The notes under the pieces: generated by a model
The model's database searches: none
What the model saw: only the letters and a program-made list of their open reading frames with translations
What the model was told of the DNA's origin: nothing
Assembly (NCBI GenBank): GCA_028622995.1
Contig: JAJQJQ010000009.1
Location: forward strand, 4,526,001-4,590,000
DNA length: 64,000 nt
From: Panagrolaimus kolymaensis
Taxonomy: Eukaryota; Nematoda; Chromadorea; Rhabditida; Panagrolaimidae
Direction: 5' to 3'
Made by a program: the position numbers and the translations under genes
Shown: in pieces, positions 1 to 11,740 of the stretch
How the letters are laid out: each line of letters begins with the position of its first letter
How positions within the stretch are numbered: position 1 is the stretch's first letter

Positions 1-205
1 AGCCATTGGCATTTAAAACATTTTTTAATCCGAATTTTATTTTAATGAAATGATCATAATTTGAAACTCTAAAAATAAAATATTAAATAAAATGAATACG
101 GCTAATTTGATGTTTGGTCATTAAATGTTTGACCACTCCTCGTTAAACGCCCACAAAAAAGAAAAACTTCGTCAATGTGTCTAAGAAACCGATGAAATCA
201 AGCGA

Positions 206-307
206 GGGTCTCAGTAAAAACCGATCCGATCCCTTTTTTTTGCACGGAAAAAATGATGCAAATTTTTGAGTTTGCGTGACCGATCGGATCGGTTTTTACT
301 GAGACCC
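206..307. mobile_element. 102-bp MITE with perfect 26-bp terminal inverted repeats
   Basis: Positions 206-231 and 282-307 are exact reverse complements (26 of 26). They start GGGTCTCAGTAAAAACC and are separated by a 50-bp AT-rich centre. The 9-mer ATCAAGCGA occurs immediately outside both ends (197-205 and 308-316), as expected for a target-site duplication. There is no coding capacity, so this is a non-autonomous element. A 9-bp duplication is typical of Mutator-like (MULE) transposases; that family assignment is inference. The perfect arms suggest a recent insertion. Confidence 0.88.
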
Positions 308-316
308 ATCAAGCGA

Positions 317-3300
317 ACTCCTTTTTTTTAAATGCCAGCAGCATCATGACCAGACGACGACGACAAGAAGAATGATTTTTTTGTCATTTTATAGACAACG
401 ACGACCTGCGCTATTAATCACTTTATTTTACGAAAAAAAGAAGAAGATAAGAATAAGACTCAAAAAAGAGGGTAAGAAAAATTTGAAGAAAACTAAAATG
501 GAAATAGAAACGAAACTATCGTGGATGGATCAAAAAAGAAGAAGAAGAGAGGAAACAAAAACAACGAATACGATGTTATTGCGCGGCGTGTTGCTTTTGG
601 CGCCGGCATTTACTCTTTTTTTTCTTTCTTTTTTTTTGACATTCAAAGAGGCAAAAGAGTAAAAGGTTTGTTTCGGTTATAAATTTGAAAAAAAATTAGA
701 TAAAGTGTCTCTGAAATCATTCAGCAAAAAAAAAGGGGTGAAGGGAAATAACATTTCTGGGATGCTTTGAAACATGCAACTATGAATGAGAAATGATTTT
801 TATTTATTGCGCGGATTCAAAAAAAAGAAAAAACGATGGGATGGAAAAAGGATTTCGAAATAAAGAATTGCAATTGGGATTTTTTTATTGCTGTTGGAAA
901 AAATAGAAGGGTGGAGAATCGCTTAAAAAAGAATTAAAATTTTAATGGTTTTATTTGTCGTCGTTGGAATCAAACGCAAAAAATTATTCAATATGCAAAA
1001 CGTCGATTTTTTGATCTTATTGCAGGTCGCCGATGGTCAAACTTTTTTTTATTTCCCATTGAAATGCAAATATTGCGGCGATGGATTTTTTTTGTGGCGG
1101 TGTCCAGAGAAAAAATACTAAACTATTCAATTCAAACGAATTCCATACACATTTGTTGTACACAAATGAAAGAGAGAAAAAAATCGCATTTCCATTCACA
1201 ATCATCACTCCTCTAAATCTAAACAAAAAAAATATTATATGTATGCATTTTTTTAATACATCGTCATCATTTCAGTTACAATCAAACAACAAAAAAATGC
1301 TTTTTTAAAATAGCAGGCGAGCCCAAAAAGAGCGAGAAAGAATAGCTAATGTATTGGTAGCAGCTTCCTAGTTTTTTGTATTGTTAAAAATAATCAGCAC
1401 GCAAATAAAGAACCTTTTTTCCAACAACAATAAAAAGAAGCTCCTCCATCCATAAAAATGAATGAATAGTTTTTTTCTTCTTTTGCCTTTTTAGTGTCTG
1501 TTGTTGTTTCCATTGTGAAAACGAGCATTCTGCTAATTTTTTTTTGAAAAAAAGCAATAAATAAGCAACAAGCAAAGCAAAGGAATTACTATTAACACAA
1601 TAAGAAATAAAAAAAATATAGAGGAAAAAAGGGATCAAAGAAGACACATAAAAATCAGAAGAAAAAAAAACGATGTCTGATTGAATGAGACGACTGACCG
1701 TTGTTTGACCATAAAAAGAAAGAATAAAAAAAGAAGAGAAAACCATTTTCGTCATCATTCAACGAATTTTAAATGAATGAACGAATGTTCTTTTAACGTT
1801 TAACTTTATTTTAAAATTATTTAAAAAAGTCTAGAAAAAAAGAGATCAACGTTTCTAGAATAATAATGATTTTGCACTAATATCTTCTCTACTGACCATC
1901 GTCGTCATCGCTGACGTTAACTAGACGAAAAAAGGCGGAGTCGTTTCTTACAAATTTCGGCGGTGCCAGGTCCGAATTATATTTTTATAATCAAAAAGTA
2001 AATACTTAAATTTAACTATAATACTTTTTTGAAAACGCATCATTGCAATTATGCATTTAATGATAAGCAAAATTGCGCCTTAAATGTACATACATTTAGG
2101 AGCTAAAAACAAAAACTATAAAAAATATTTGAAGATACAATTAAACTAAAAGTGCAAAAACGCTCCAGGAGAAACACAAAAAATTACTTATATTTGACGC
2201 ATCTGATTGAAATACATACATTACAAGAATTTTCGTTTTCATTTTGAAAACAAGAATAAATTTTTATTAATTTATTTTTTGAAGTGCTTTAATTTTAAAG
2301 TTTTTTTAGACGTAAAAAGTGACGCTCATTTTTGAATTCCCGGTTCATTTGTTTTTCTTTGCTTTTAGTTTTTTACTGTGAAAAAGAAACTATGTGATCA
2401 TTTCATCCACATCTTGAAGACTTAAATAAACCATATTATAAAAAATAATTAATGAATTAAATCAACAGATATCTGTGACATTGAACTAAATCTGAATCTT
2501 GGGTGGTCCGTTTTTTAAACTCTTTTAATTACATATTTCAAAGTGGTAATTAACCGTATTAACTTGACGATGTCATCGCATCTTCGTCCACGTTTAAATT
2601 TTAATGTTATTGGAAGTCACGTAAAAATGGAGAAAAAGAAAAAGATGGAATCATCTTCTTTTCTTTTATCGTTCCGCCGACGGATACCTGCAGTCGCCAG
2701 CATTAAGGTGAGGTCATCGACAATGATTTAAATCTAAAAAAAGAGAGCAAAAAAGTAATAAAATAATTTCAAATTTTATGCTCGTCTCATTTAAATGCAT
2801 AAATTAAGAATTTTGTTTCTGGAGATCATGGATCACAAAAATGTAAAAGATTTCACCAATTATTATTTATTTGTTAAAAAAATAAAGTCAATGAGATTTT
2901 GAAACTTTGAAAATTAGAAAAAATTGCAACATATACATTTTTTTTGAAGGTTGAAAAAATATATAAATTTTTGTTTTTTCTTCAAACAAATTTTAAAAAA
3001 TGTATAAAGGACGAGGATCCATAAATCATAAAAAACGTGTCATAAAAAACGTGACAGTTAAAAAAATTTTTGCGGTTTAAAGCCAAAACCAAATCGCAAC
3101 TTATACCCTCAAATTCCTTAAGATATGTGTTTGTTGCCTCTAAAAAAGTTTTCCATCAAAGAAAAATAAATCTTTTTAATTACCAAATGTTCGAATTCGG
3201 ATTTAAGTTTGTCTATGAAGTTCGTGTTCTCAAGTGTTCCACACTTTCTTTTTTGCATTTTTTTTTTGAATTCCTTGGAGATCCAAAACTGAACATTTTA

Positions 3301-4157
3301 CATTTAAAAAAAACAAGAAGATGAATCTTGAAGGCTCAAGGGAAAAAAAGTTTACGAGAAAACTTATCCTCCTGAAAGAGACCAACCAAGCCGAAGATAG
3401 GAACCATTGTTTTAAAGAAAAAAGGAAAAATGTGGGAAGAATAACAAAAGATGAAAAGTGGCAACATCTTATTTTTTTTCTAGCGTGTTTTTTGTTTTTG
3501 TTGTTGAACATTTCATTGATGACAAGTGACTGCACAAAAGTTTTAAAGCCTAAAGAGCCACAAAAAGCAATGTTTTTTATATTTTATTCATTCATATTTT
3601 TTTTTGTTTTCCGAAGCGGCTTTTTGTCTCAAAAAAAAAAATACAACCTTAAAACATTTTTTTTCTTAATAAAAAACGAAAAGTCTCAAATTATTTATGA
3701 CCTCGCCAAAAATAGACTGTAAGATGATAGAAAGAAAAAAAAAGAAAAAAAAACTCTTTAGTTTTTTTATATTCTCTTAATTTTTTATTTTTTAAGGCCT
3801 TTTATGATTCATTGAGAGAGCTTGATTTTTTCATATTTTTTTCTTCCTTAGCTTTTTATGCCCTTACTTTTTTTTCTCACTCTTATTGTCGAAAGATGGA
3901 TGCTTTAACATCTGCTTCGCGCTCATCATCAAAATAATTTTATAAGGCTATAAAAAAATTATTAGTATTTGTGCAGCGCGAAACACAGAGTTATTATTAC
4001 TAAAGCCACAGAAAAAAAAATTTGTTTTGGTTTTGCCGATCGTTTTTTTTTGAAGTAACTTTGATTTTTTTTCTGTTTGGTCCGTTTTGTAAGATTTTTC
4101 GACATTTATTTCAGCTGTTGTTTATTTAATTTTTAGTTGATTTTAGAAGTTAAAAAA
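317..4157. other. gene-poor region upstream of the Ly6-like gene
   Basis: No gene was recognised. The sequence is A/T homopolymer rich, and the open frames in it (for example 372-662 and 3321-3722) are Lys/Phe-rich and look accidental. One stretch, 2570-2707, is an ATG-started open segment of 46 codons followed by a GTGAGG donor. It could be a first coding exon, but no partner exon or homology was seen. A 13-nt direct repeat CATAAAAAACGTG occurs near 3030-3050. The last 0.5 kb is T-rich on the plus strand and holds candidate splice acceptors just before the ATG at 4158. Confidence 0.5.
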
Positions 4158-5003
4158 ATGGATTGTGCAACATTATGCTTAATTTCAGCTGCCGTGGCTT
4201 TTACACCTTCTCCGGATATTCAGGTGAGAATTTTCAGCCGATAAAATATAAATAAAATTTTTTTGTCATTTGCATCAAAGTTTACTTTATTTTTATTTTA
4301 TACTCCTTTAAAAAACTTCCCAAAACAAAAAAGTTATTACAACCAAAATTTGGCCCTTAAAATCAATTATTCATCCTTCTCATAAAATTTTCATTTTTCC
4401 ATTTATCCTAAAACCTAGCTCTTCATTTTTTTCTAGAAATGCACATATTGCTTGGATGTTCGTGGAATAACAGACACATGCAGCCACGATCTCATTGAAT
4501 GTGCTAAAAATTATCCTGATATGGTTCTTTATTGCCTTACAGTAAGCTCAATACATTATGATGGGCAAGTTTCTCGCGCCCTTCGATGTCGATCTCATAC
4601 AGCTTATAATGTTTCTCTAGCATGGACTGAAGAAGTTATGGGTTTAGAGGAATGCAGTTTTATGAATGCTAAAGCTTGTGATTGTTCTACTTGTCCATTT
4701 CGAGGGGAGACACCTGCCAAGGAAATAAAACAACATTTAACTTATCGCCATCGACATTCCAATTCCAATTCTTCCGCAAATTCAAAATATTTTGATAAAG
4801 ACGTTCTTTACTCCAATGGTCTTCCTCACACCCCATTAAATAATAATAACAATAAAAGTTATTTATTATCTAAAGGAATGGCAGAAAATATACGAGGTGG
4901 ATGGTTTGATGTAATTAGCGATGCTGCTTCGAAACCAATGTTACTTTTTTCATTTTATTATTTTTTTATTATTCTTGTTTTTGGTTATATTATTTCACAA
5001 TAA
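4158..5003 (+). CDS. Ly6/uPAR-like GPI-anchored surface protein (2 exons)
   Basis: Exons 4158-4223 and 4437-5003 join in phase 0 and give 210 residues. A short hydrophobic leader (about residues 1-18) is followed by a Cys-rich domain that begins KCTYCLD at residue 23. It continues with regularly spaced cysteines and ends in a CDCSTCPF segment, which resembles a nematode three-finger (Ly6/uPAR) fold. A Ser/Asn-rich, glycosylation-prone stalk follows. The C-terminus ends in about 20 hydrophobic residues with no charged tail, typical of a GPI-attachment signal. The protein is probably displayed on the outer plasma membrane, and its ligand is unknown. The intron is 213 bp with GTGAGA and TTTTTTCTAG sites. 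The stop overlaps an AATAAA. The domain call rests on the cysteine pattern and topology. Confidence 0.72.
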
Positions 5004-5265
5004 ATTTTTATTTTTTTATACTCTTTTTGGTGCCATTTTTATTTCTTTCATAGAATTAGAAAATCTGCCAAAAAAAGGGAGAAGTATTTTAAAAGCAGAA
5101 TAATGCTGCAAGAAATAAGTATCTTGAAGAAAAAATAAATTTCATTTAAGCTTTTGCAAAAAAAAATTTTATACGAAAGCTACAAACAAAATAAAATTGT
5201 CATTAGAAACTAAAAATTATATTGATAAGTAGAAATTATGGATGCCACATTTAAATTTTTTTTAT

Positions 5266-5969
5266 TTAAAGACGACATTGATCAAGACAAATAATTTGAA
5301 TCACTGGATGTCTAGTATGTTTCCCAACATGGCCCATTTGATCATAAACCATTCCAGGGCCAACCATAAACTAAAAATTAAAAAAATATATTAAACTTTT
5401 ATATTTATTTTTTAATTATTTTTGTTTACTTACATGCCAAGGAGTGCATCCTCTTAATGAATGATCTACGACGGATTCAGAAGCAAAAACGGGTCTAGAA
5501 AATCGAGCTTTCACTGTGCCTTGAACATATTCGGCTGTTTTAAGTCGAACGTCTTGAGAATTATCAGGTTGGGAAGGCATGTATCCACGAACATATTCAT
5601 CGGTAACCACAACTTTACCATTAATTACTTTAACTAAGATTGCGTCAATGCCAGATCCCTAAAATAAAATAAAAATAGGGAATCGAAAACGTTTGCAAAA
5701 AAATAGGTAACCATTGTTTGTCCAAAAGCCACTCCAGTCCAAGCATTCATGCCTTGAGGAAAGTTGCGAAAAGTTAATTGAAAATGAATAGTTTCAGAGT
5801 GATCAACCACCCATGAAAGACTATATTGGCCATTTGAATATCGACAAATGGCATTCAATTCTAAAAAAAGTTAAATACTCAAAAACATTAAAATTGATAA
5901 AATTCGAGAAGGAAAAAAGCTAAACATACGTCCAAATACCAAAAATAAGGTAACCACAAAAAATTTCAT
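5266..5969 (-). CDS. secreted DOMON-domain protein (4 exons)
   Basis: Minus-strand exons 5969-5930, 5860-5712, 5658-5434 and 5370-5266 join without frame breaks into 172 residues. Residues 1-17 form a signal peptide (MKFFVVTLFLVFGQLNA). The rest is one DOMON domain. It shows the opening G-Y-x-L-x-W strand, the WTGVAFGQTM turn, GSGIDAILVKV, the TDEYVRGYMPSQPD core, SRPVFASESVVDHSLRGC, and a closing GPGMVYDQMGHVGKHTRHP stretch. DOMON domains bind haem or sugar ligands. As a single extracellular DOMON with no reductase or monooxygenase partner, it is probably a secreted or body-fluid protein of unknown ligand. It converges tail to tail with the Ly6-like gene, with a 262-bp gap. Three introns are 50-70 nt long and GT-AG. 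Confidence 0.85.
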
Positions 5970-8339
5970 CTTTTTTTTTCCTTGTTGCAAAACTTTCAAA
6001 AAGATCAAAAAATAATTGTCTATAAATGAAGTAGTTTTTTGAAGGTCGTTCAAACTTTAAGAATATCTAGTTTATAAAGAAAAAATAAAGGAACACTCAA
6101 ACTCTTTTTAAGAGCAAAAATAACAAAAAAGAAAATACCGAACAGCGTAAAATCCAGCCAGAAACAAAATATTTTACAAAAACGTAATTTTAGAAACTTT
6201 TTTAAAACTGAAAATAAGATTCAAAAAAAAAGTATGAAAAAAAAACCTTTTTTATGTTAAATTAAAAATCACATAGGTGCGACGAAGATTGACTAACAAC
6301 TAATTGATTAAAATAAAACTAACTACTCGAGAACAGGAAAGTGAATGACAAAAATATTCAAAAAAAAGAACTCGCCAAAGTTTTAAAAAAATGGTTGTCG
6401 TTGTTGTTGTAATATGACGACGACAAAAAAAATGAAATAAAAAAATTTAAAGTCAAAACTTATAATAAATGCATTTTAATTTAAAGGTGGTGGAAAACAC
6501 TTTTTATGAATGTTTCATCATATTTAGCAATATTTCGGCGCAAGGGACACGGATGTACATATTATTACATAATCAAATGCTTCAAGTGGTATCAAATTAT
6601 CGAACCAAACCACGAGAAGCTTAGATAAGAAGCTTTATGGCTTTTACTTTTTAGTATATTAAGAAAAATGTCAAGATTTATTACAAAAATTATTTTATTA
6701 TGTTGCCGACATTTTGATTTTAAAAGCAGCTATTCAGGTGGATGGCTATACAAAAATTTTATAAACTTTGTAATTTACGAAACCTTAGAAATAATACTGA
6801 TATGGAATGTTTATTTTATTGAAGAAAAAAAACTGACGTTCTAATTCAAGCTTTTATTTAAAATGCAAAAGAAATAAAAGGCAACTTGTAATTTTGTGTA
6901 ATTTGAGGATAGAGAATAACAAAATTTGCATATTTTCGTTCTCTTCTTTTAAAAACCTCAAAAAATCTATATAAGGAAAGAATTTTCTTGTTTTTTCATT
7001 CATTCGTCGTCTGTAAACTTGTTTAGAGGCGGTTGCTTCATATTCGTTTGTGTCAGAGTTTATAAATCTTGTCACTTGGTATTGGTTTAAATTGTGAAAA
7101 AAGCTCGAGGTAAGAAAAAAAAAACATCAATCAAAAATTTGAAGCATAAATAAAGGTAATTTTTTTCTATTACATAAAAATCATATCCCCATTGGTTTAT
7201 TCATCTATCCACCGCTGCAAATAAAAAAAGGTTGCATATAGAGCTTTATTACACGTTTACCAAGTTAAAGACGCACAATATGAAGAACCCTGAAAGTCCT
7301 AGCAGCCAACATTAAAATTGCCGCAATATTAAACTATAATATGGATATAACGCAGCTATGATAGTTTTGCTCCTTTGATATTGGGGATCCAATATTTTCC
7401 ATTTCAATGCGGTTTTTTTTATTATGAAAATGAAAAATAACGATTTTGAGAGACGATGAAATATCTTTTAGCTATACTTGCCAGTTTAAAATCGTTTTTT
7501 AACTATTTATGCAATTGTAAAATCAAAATAAAAGTTTATTTTGCAACTGATGTTGATGTTGGTGTAGATATTGGGCATTTGTCGCTTGAGCTCATCTTTT
7601 TTTACCATGGATGTTGGTTGTATACCTTTTTAATCATGTTTTCACCATACTTGGCTGTTTGAATTCATTGAATTAAAAAAATATATATCAAAAAGCCAAC
7701 AACAATACAGATATGTTATATCAATAATCTTAAAAATTTTGAAAGCATTGTTGATTTTTTTGTTTGAAAAATCTTCAAGTATATTTTTTAGCATCAACAT
7801 TAATTATACTAACTATCCAAATGTCATTTCGTCCGTTTTATCAAAAGTTATTAATGTAATAAGTTAATTTATATGTAAAGCAGCATCTTTAAAACAAAAG
7901 CTAACAATGATATATATTTTTTCCCAAAAAGCTATGGCTCGTTAGAAAGCTTATATCTTGTTTTTTTGACAATGAAATGCTAAAGTTTTTTATGAAAGCA
8001 GTGTTGGGGCAAAACACTTTTTACAAATTTTTACGACTCTGATTTACAAAGTTTTATTATGTGAACACTATTAAGAATAAATATAAAAAGAGTAACAAAA
8101 TAATATTCTAGGCCTAAAAAATGAAAAATGAATCTTTTAACAACTTTATCAAGCTATAAAGAGAGATAGGTTTGAAAAAAGTTTTTGAAAAATAACTGCG
8201 TTATTAAATAGCGGAACCTACCTTTTAAAAATTAAATATTATTTTATTTATGCTTCACATTTGTTTGATTTTTGTTTTGAAAATTTTTTTTTTAATGAAG
8301 AAAATTATAATAAAAGTAATAATAAATTTTTCCAGCCAA
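5970..8339. other. intergenic region, no gene recognised
   Basis: This is AT-rich sequence with short accidental frames (for example 6854-7075 minus and 7456-7662 plus). They show no signal, domain or splice context worth annotating. A search by eye for the N-terminal half of the GIY-YIG domain missing from the next gene found nothing here. Confidence 0.5.
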
Positions 8340-8340
8340 A

Positions 8341-9375
8341 ATGGGTCCAAAGAAGAAGCTCAAAAGATCGTCATCACATGGTTCGAACTTCGAACAAAAC
8401 TGGAAGTAAGTTTTAAAAAACCCTTATTGAATTATACAATTTTTGTTTGAATGTTTTTATATTCCTGATTTCTTAACCTCTGTTAAATTACACAATTTTT
8501 TTCTTCACTATTCCTCACACATAGTTAGTTCAATAAATTAAATTATTTCATTGATTACAATAATCTCAATCGAGGAGAAGATAACATTCAAGTTCACATC
8601 CATATTTCTTTCGTTTTGATTACAAAGAATGTGAAGACAAATTGGTTAAAAAGCTAACATAAAAGAAAATATTTTAGTAATTTCTGAAAAGTTCTAATTT
8701 CTCTAGCTGAAGAATATTTTTTAACGACTAGACTATTGTTCTCGTTTCTTGAATTTTGATACGATCTGAACATATTCATATTGTTTCTTCCCATTTTTTC
8801 CAATCTTACTCCTGCTCATTCTTTCTTCTATATTTACACCCCGCTACACTCGATTATTTCTTCATTCATCATTATTCAAACTTATCAATCTCATTATATC
8901 AATCTCATTAACTTACATTTAAACTATTAAATAAAAAATCAAGAAAAAACAAATGTGACGACATTCACAACATTTTGTACTCATCGGATTCGAACAATTT
9001 GGAAGGAAGGTCATGGCGTTATTGTTTTGCCATTATTTAATTATGTCACTGAAACGGAAGCTTTGAGTCGTGAAGGTGCTATGATTGAAGCATGCGGCAT
9101 TGACCGACTTACAAACATTCAAGAGGGCCAAATTTTGAAAATGTCAAATCTAAAGTTGGACGAAATAAAAGAAGGTGGCACCAAATGCTTGTTACGTGCT
9201 TTCCACATCTTCAAGCAATGGCCTCGTTATCAATTCAAGGAAAACGATGGAAGTATGTAAAAATAATTCCTAATATTAATAATCTTTGATTTTTTTAGAG
9301 AAAGCATTTACTTCTGGTTCAAAAAAAGTTGATTATGAAACTTTGACAATTCGTGAAGAAGGTAAAGTTTTATGA
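8341..9375 (+). pseudogene. partial ANKLE1/LEM-3-type GIY-YIG nuclease domain, C-terminal half only
   Basis: The segment from about 8955 to 9252, plus an exon at 9299-9375 (stop TGA), encodes RIRTIWKEGHGV and then SREGAMIEACGIDRLTN. This matches the second half of the GIY-YIG domain of ANKLE1/LEM-3, including the RE(A/G)xxIxAxG helix with the catalytic Glu and the LTN motif. A conserved Leu/Ala-rich helix ending in IFKQW follows. The first half (IFYVGKG-type strand and catalytic Arg) is not visible upstream. A separate Met-started exon at 8341-8407 (basic, NLS-like MGPKKKLKR, GTAAGT donor) may be the gene's first exon. However, the only nearby acceptor (8943) does not keep that exon's phase. 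It is either a truncated gene or a pseudogene of the family that also appears at 11741-13152. Confidence 0.5.
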
Positions 9376-10024
9376 AATTTATTTCTCAAAGAAGGATAAT
9401 GTATTTATTTTGCACTTGAGAAAAAATCAAAATTAAAACTCTAAAAGAGTTTTAAAACTAAATATCTTATATTCCCTTGCTCTATGCATCCCACAACTAA
9501 ACTCTTCTATATATTTAAAAAGCATGAAAGTTTGTAAAAAACATTTATTTGCTACTAAATGGTAAGATAAAAACCAAAAAAGTATTAGTTCCATGTTATT
9601 TAGAAACTTTTTAGAAGAAGAAAATTGCCTTTGAATTTCAGAATATCTTTGTATGTTTGTCTAATTTTATGCAAGCATTAAAATAAAAGCTTTAAAATAA
9701 TGTTTATTTTTTGCAAAAATTAATTCAAATATTTTAAATATATTTTATTAAAAAATCTTTCTCTTTTAATTTTGTTTAATTCGAGAATACAACTATACGA
9801 CTACTTATAAATCCAAAAGCTTAAACAATCATAGGTTTTATCAACTTTTTGATAATCGAAACAACATGATAAACATTGTAGATATATTGAAAGAATAAAG
9901 TTGAGCGAAATAACCAGATTTGCAAATAAATTAGCAAAAAGGGTTATTATTGTCACATTTGGAAAAGTTTTGGCTGAATTTTAAATTTATTTCGAAAATA
10001 CATGAAAAGGAACATAAAAAAATA
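9376..10024. other. intergenic region
   Basis: AT-rich spacer between the GIY-YIG fragment and the F-box-like gene on the other strand. Nothing else was seen. Confidence 0.5.
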
Positions 10025-10900
10025 TTATCTGGCGAAAGTAATGATATCAACATGTTTATTCCCTGTTTCAAAAATTTCTTTGTTTGAAGCATCTATGCTT
10101 TCTTTGATAATTCTTCCATTTTCACAATAAATAAATATCATTGCACAAGATTGAGGTGCCAAAGTAGGAAACATGTTTTTTTTCAAAAAATAACATAATA
10201 ATGATGGATCAAAGGATGGAGAGATAGATCGTATTCTTAAAGTGAAGTGCTCTAAGGGATTCATAAATGTAATTTTAGAGAGTTTTTCAAGAGTTTCCTT
10301 GGCAAAAGTTTCTTGAGTGTTATCAAATTTGATTTTTTCGACCATTGGAAGTCTCTGAAATATTGCATCTATCGGAACATTTGTGCCATCCCAATACTCC
10401 ATTCTTGAACCAACTAAACATAATTCTTTTATTTTTGAATAATTGGATGCAAGCATTTCAAATTCAGCAAAAGTCAAATTTGAATCACAAATTGATAATT
10501 TTGTCAAGGAACTTCGATAAATCATATTTAATTCAATAGATGAATTAAGCATTAAGAGTTGTAAACTTCTTGTAAACCAAAATAAAACTTTCTTATTCAA
10601 ATTGAAAACTTTGTTTTTCGAGACGTGGATTGATAAAAGTTCTGTTTCAAAAAAAATTCCATCTTGATCAAAAACGAGAATTTGTTTCTTCGAAAAAAAA
10701 TATTTGCAAGTTCTGAATAATTTTTTTAGACCTTCAGGAGAAATGGGTTTGTTGAGAATATGTGAAATGACATCAGGAGGCAATGAAAAATTTTGTCGTC
10801 GTGGAGAAGAAAAGGTATACTTTGAACCTTTTGAAATTGAATCAAGTTGACTCTTAAACATTTCATAAATAGCGACTTTATCAGATGGATCAACTCGCAT
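10025..10900 (-). CDS. F-box-like/LRR-like protein, lineage-expanded nematode type
   Basis: A single uninterrupted ORF of 291 residues starts at the ATG at 10900. Residues about 35-80 resemble an F-box-like helix bundle: NFSLPPDVISHILNKPISP followed by LKKLFRTCKYFF. The remainder is a series of strand/helix units (LTKLSICDSNLTFAEFEMLA, IKELCLVGSRMEYW, VEKIKFDNTQETF, LEHFTLRI) that read as irregular leucine-rich repeats. Proteins of this build are abundant in panagrolaimid and related nematodes, but their substrates are unknown. By analogy it could be a substrate adaptor of an SCF-type ubiquitin ligase; that is inference. The gene lies between two GIY-YIG-domain copies on the opposite strand. 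An upstream exon cannot be excluded, because TTTCTCGTCAG lies 20 nt before the ATG. Confidence 0.6.
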   Translation of the reverse strand: MRVDPSDKVAIYEMFKSQLDSISKGSKYTFSSPRRQNFSLPPDVISHILNKPISPEGLKKLFRTCKYFFSKKQILVFDQDGIFFETELLSIHVSKNKVFNLNKKVLFWFTRSLQLLMLNSSIELNMIYRSSLTKLSICDSNLTFAEFEMLASNYSKIKELCLVGSRMEYWDGTNVPIDAIFQRLPMVEKIKFDNTQETFAKETLEKLSKITFMNPLEHFTLRIRSISPSFDPSLLCYFLKKNMFPTLAPQSCAMIFIYCENGRIIKESIDASNKEIFETGNKHVDIITFAR

Positions 10901-11740
10901 AATTTGATAAGAATGTGCTGACGAGAAAAAAATAGTAAAAAGACATATAATTTTGTTATAACTAAAGACCCTATTTGTTTCTGCCTTTTATTACGCTAAA
11001 AAGGCTAAAAAGCCGCCATTTCTTTTAAAAGCTTTCAAGGCGTTTTTAATAAATTTTCTTTAGCTTTAGTTGGCACCGCAGGCTTTATACTAAAGCAAAT
11101 GAAGACAAAATTCTTTCCCTAAGCGAATTTTATCACTATCATTTTTAAAATTATATAACAAAATATGAAGAAAAAAAGAAAGAAGCAATAATAGTTTATG
11201 TTTAAAAAATTTTGGTATAAAAAAATAGAAAATGAAATAATTCAATTAAATTTTGTTTCGTAATGGAATAATTTCTAGAGAACCCCAATTTGAATCATGC
11301 ACCGAAAATTTTTCTTATTCTCAAATATCTTTAATTTTAAAAATTTGCTAAATAAGTTTCGAAGCCCTTTCAATGGCGTAATAGTGTTAAATCTTCGAAA
11401 GAAAAATCGGCATTTCCCGATTTCCCGAGTTTTTTTGTTGGTCAGATCATGAATTTAATACTATTGCGTATATTTGAAATATATTATTATAATCTTCATA
11501 AAGAAAGCAGAAGAAAATTAAATATGACCTATGAAAAAAAACTTTATGAATACCTAGAAAAACCTAAATGAATAAAAAATTATTACTTTTCTTATTAAAT
11601 AAAAACTTGCGCTAAATACTGTGTTTGGTTGAAAAAAAAATAATATGTTGCTGGAAAAAAGGCAATTTCTTATAGCTGGAATTTAATTTTAGCTCTTATT
11701 TAGTGCAAAATAAATACATTATCCATGTTGAGTGTAGTGC
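10901..11740. other. intergenic region containing a decayed MITE
   Basis: No coding exon was recognised. The stretch holds a diverged copy of the hAT-type element described separately at 11382-11463, and otherwise AT-rich spacer. Confidence 0.5.
11382..11463. mobile_element. decayed hAT-type MITE, 82 bp
   Basis: The segment starts TAGTGTTAAAT and ends ATTTAATACTA, matching the ends of the larger element at 61412-61799. It also keeps its diagnostic interior of repeated TCCCGA words. The flanking 8-mers TGGCGTAA (11374-11381) and TTGCGTAT (11464-11471) agree at 6 of 8 positions, consistent with an aged target-site duplication. It is an internally deleted, older member of the family. Confidence 0.65.

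Noticed and set aside
372..662. 96-codon plus-strand ORF
   Set aside because: Lys/Arg then Phe/Leu low complexity from homopolymer DNA; no splice context, signal or domain.
3321..3722. 133-codon plus-strand ORF
   Set aside because: Composition follows A/T runs; an overlapping frame of similar length on the other strand shows that open frames are cheap here.
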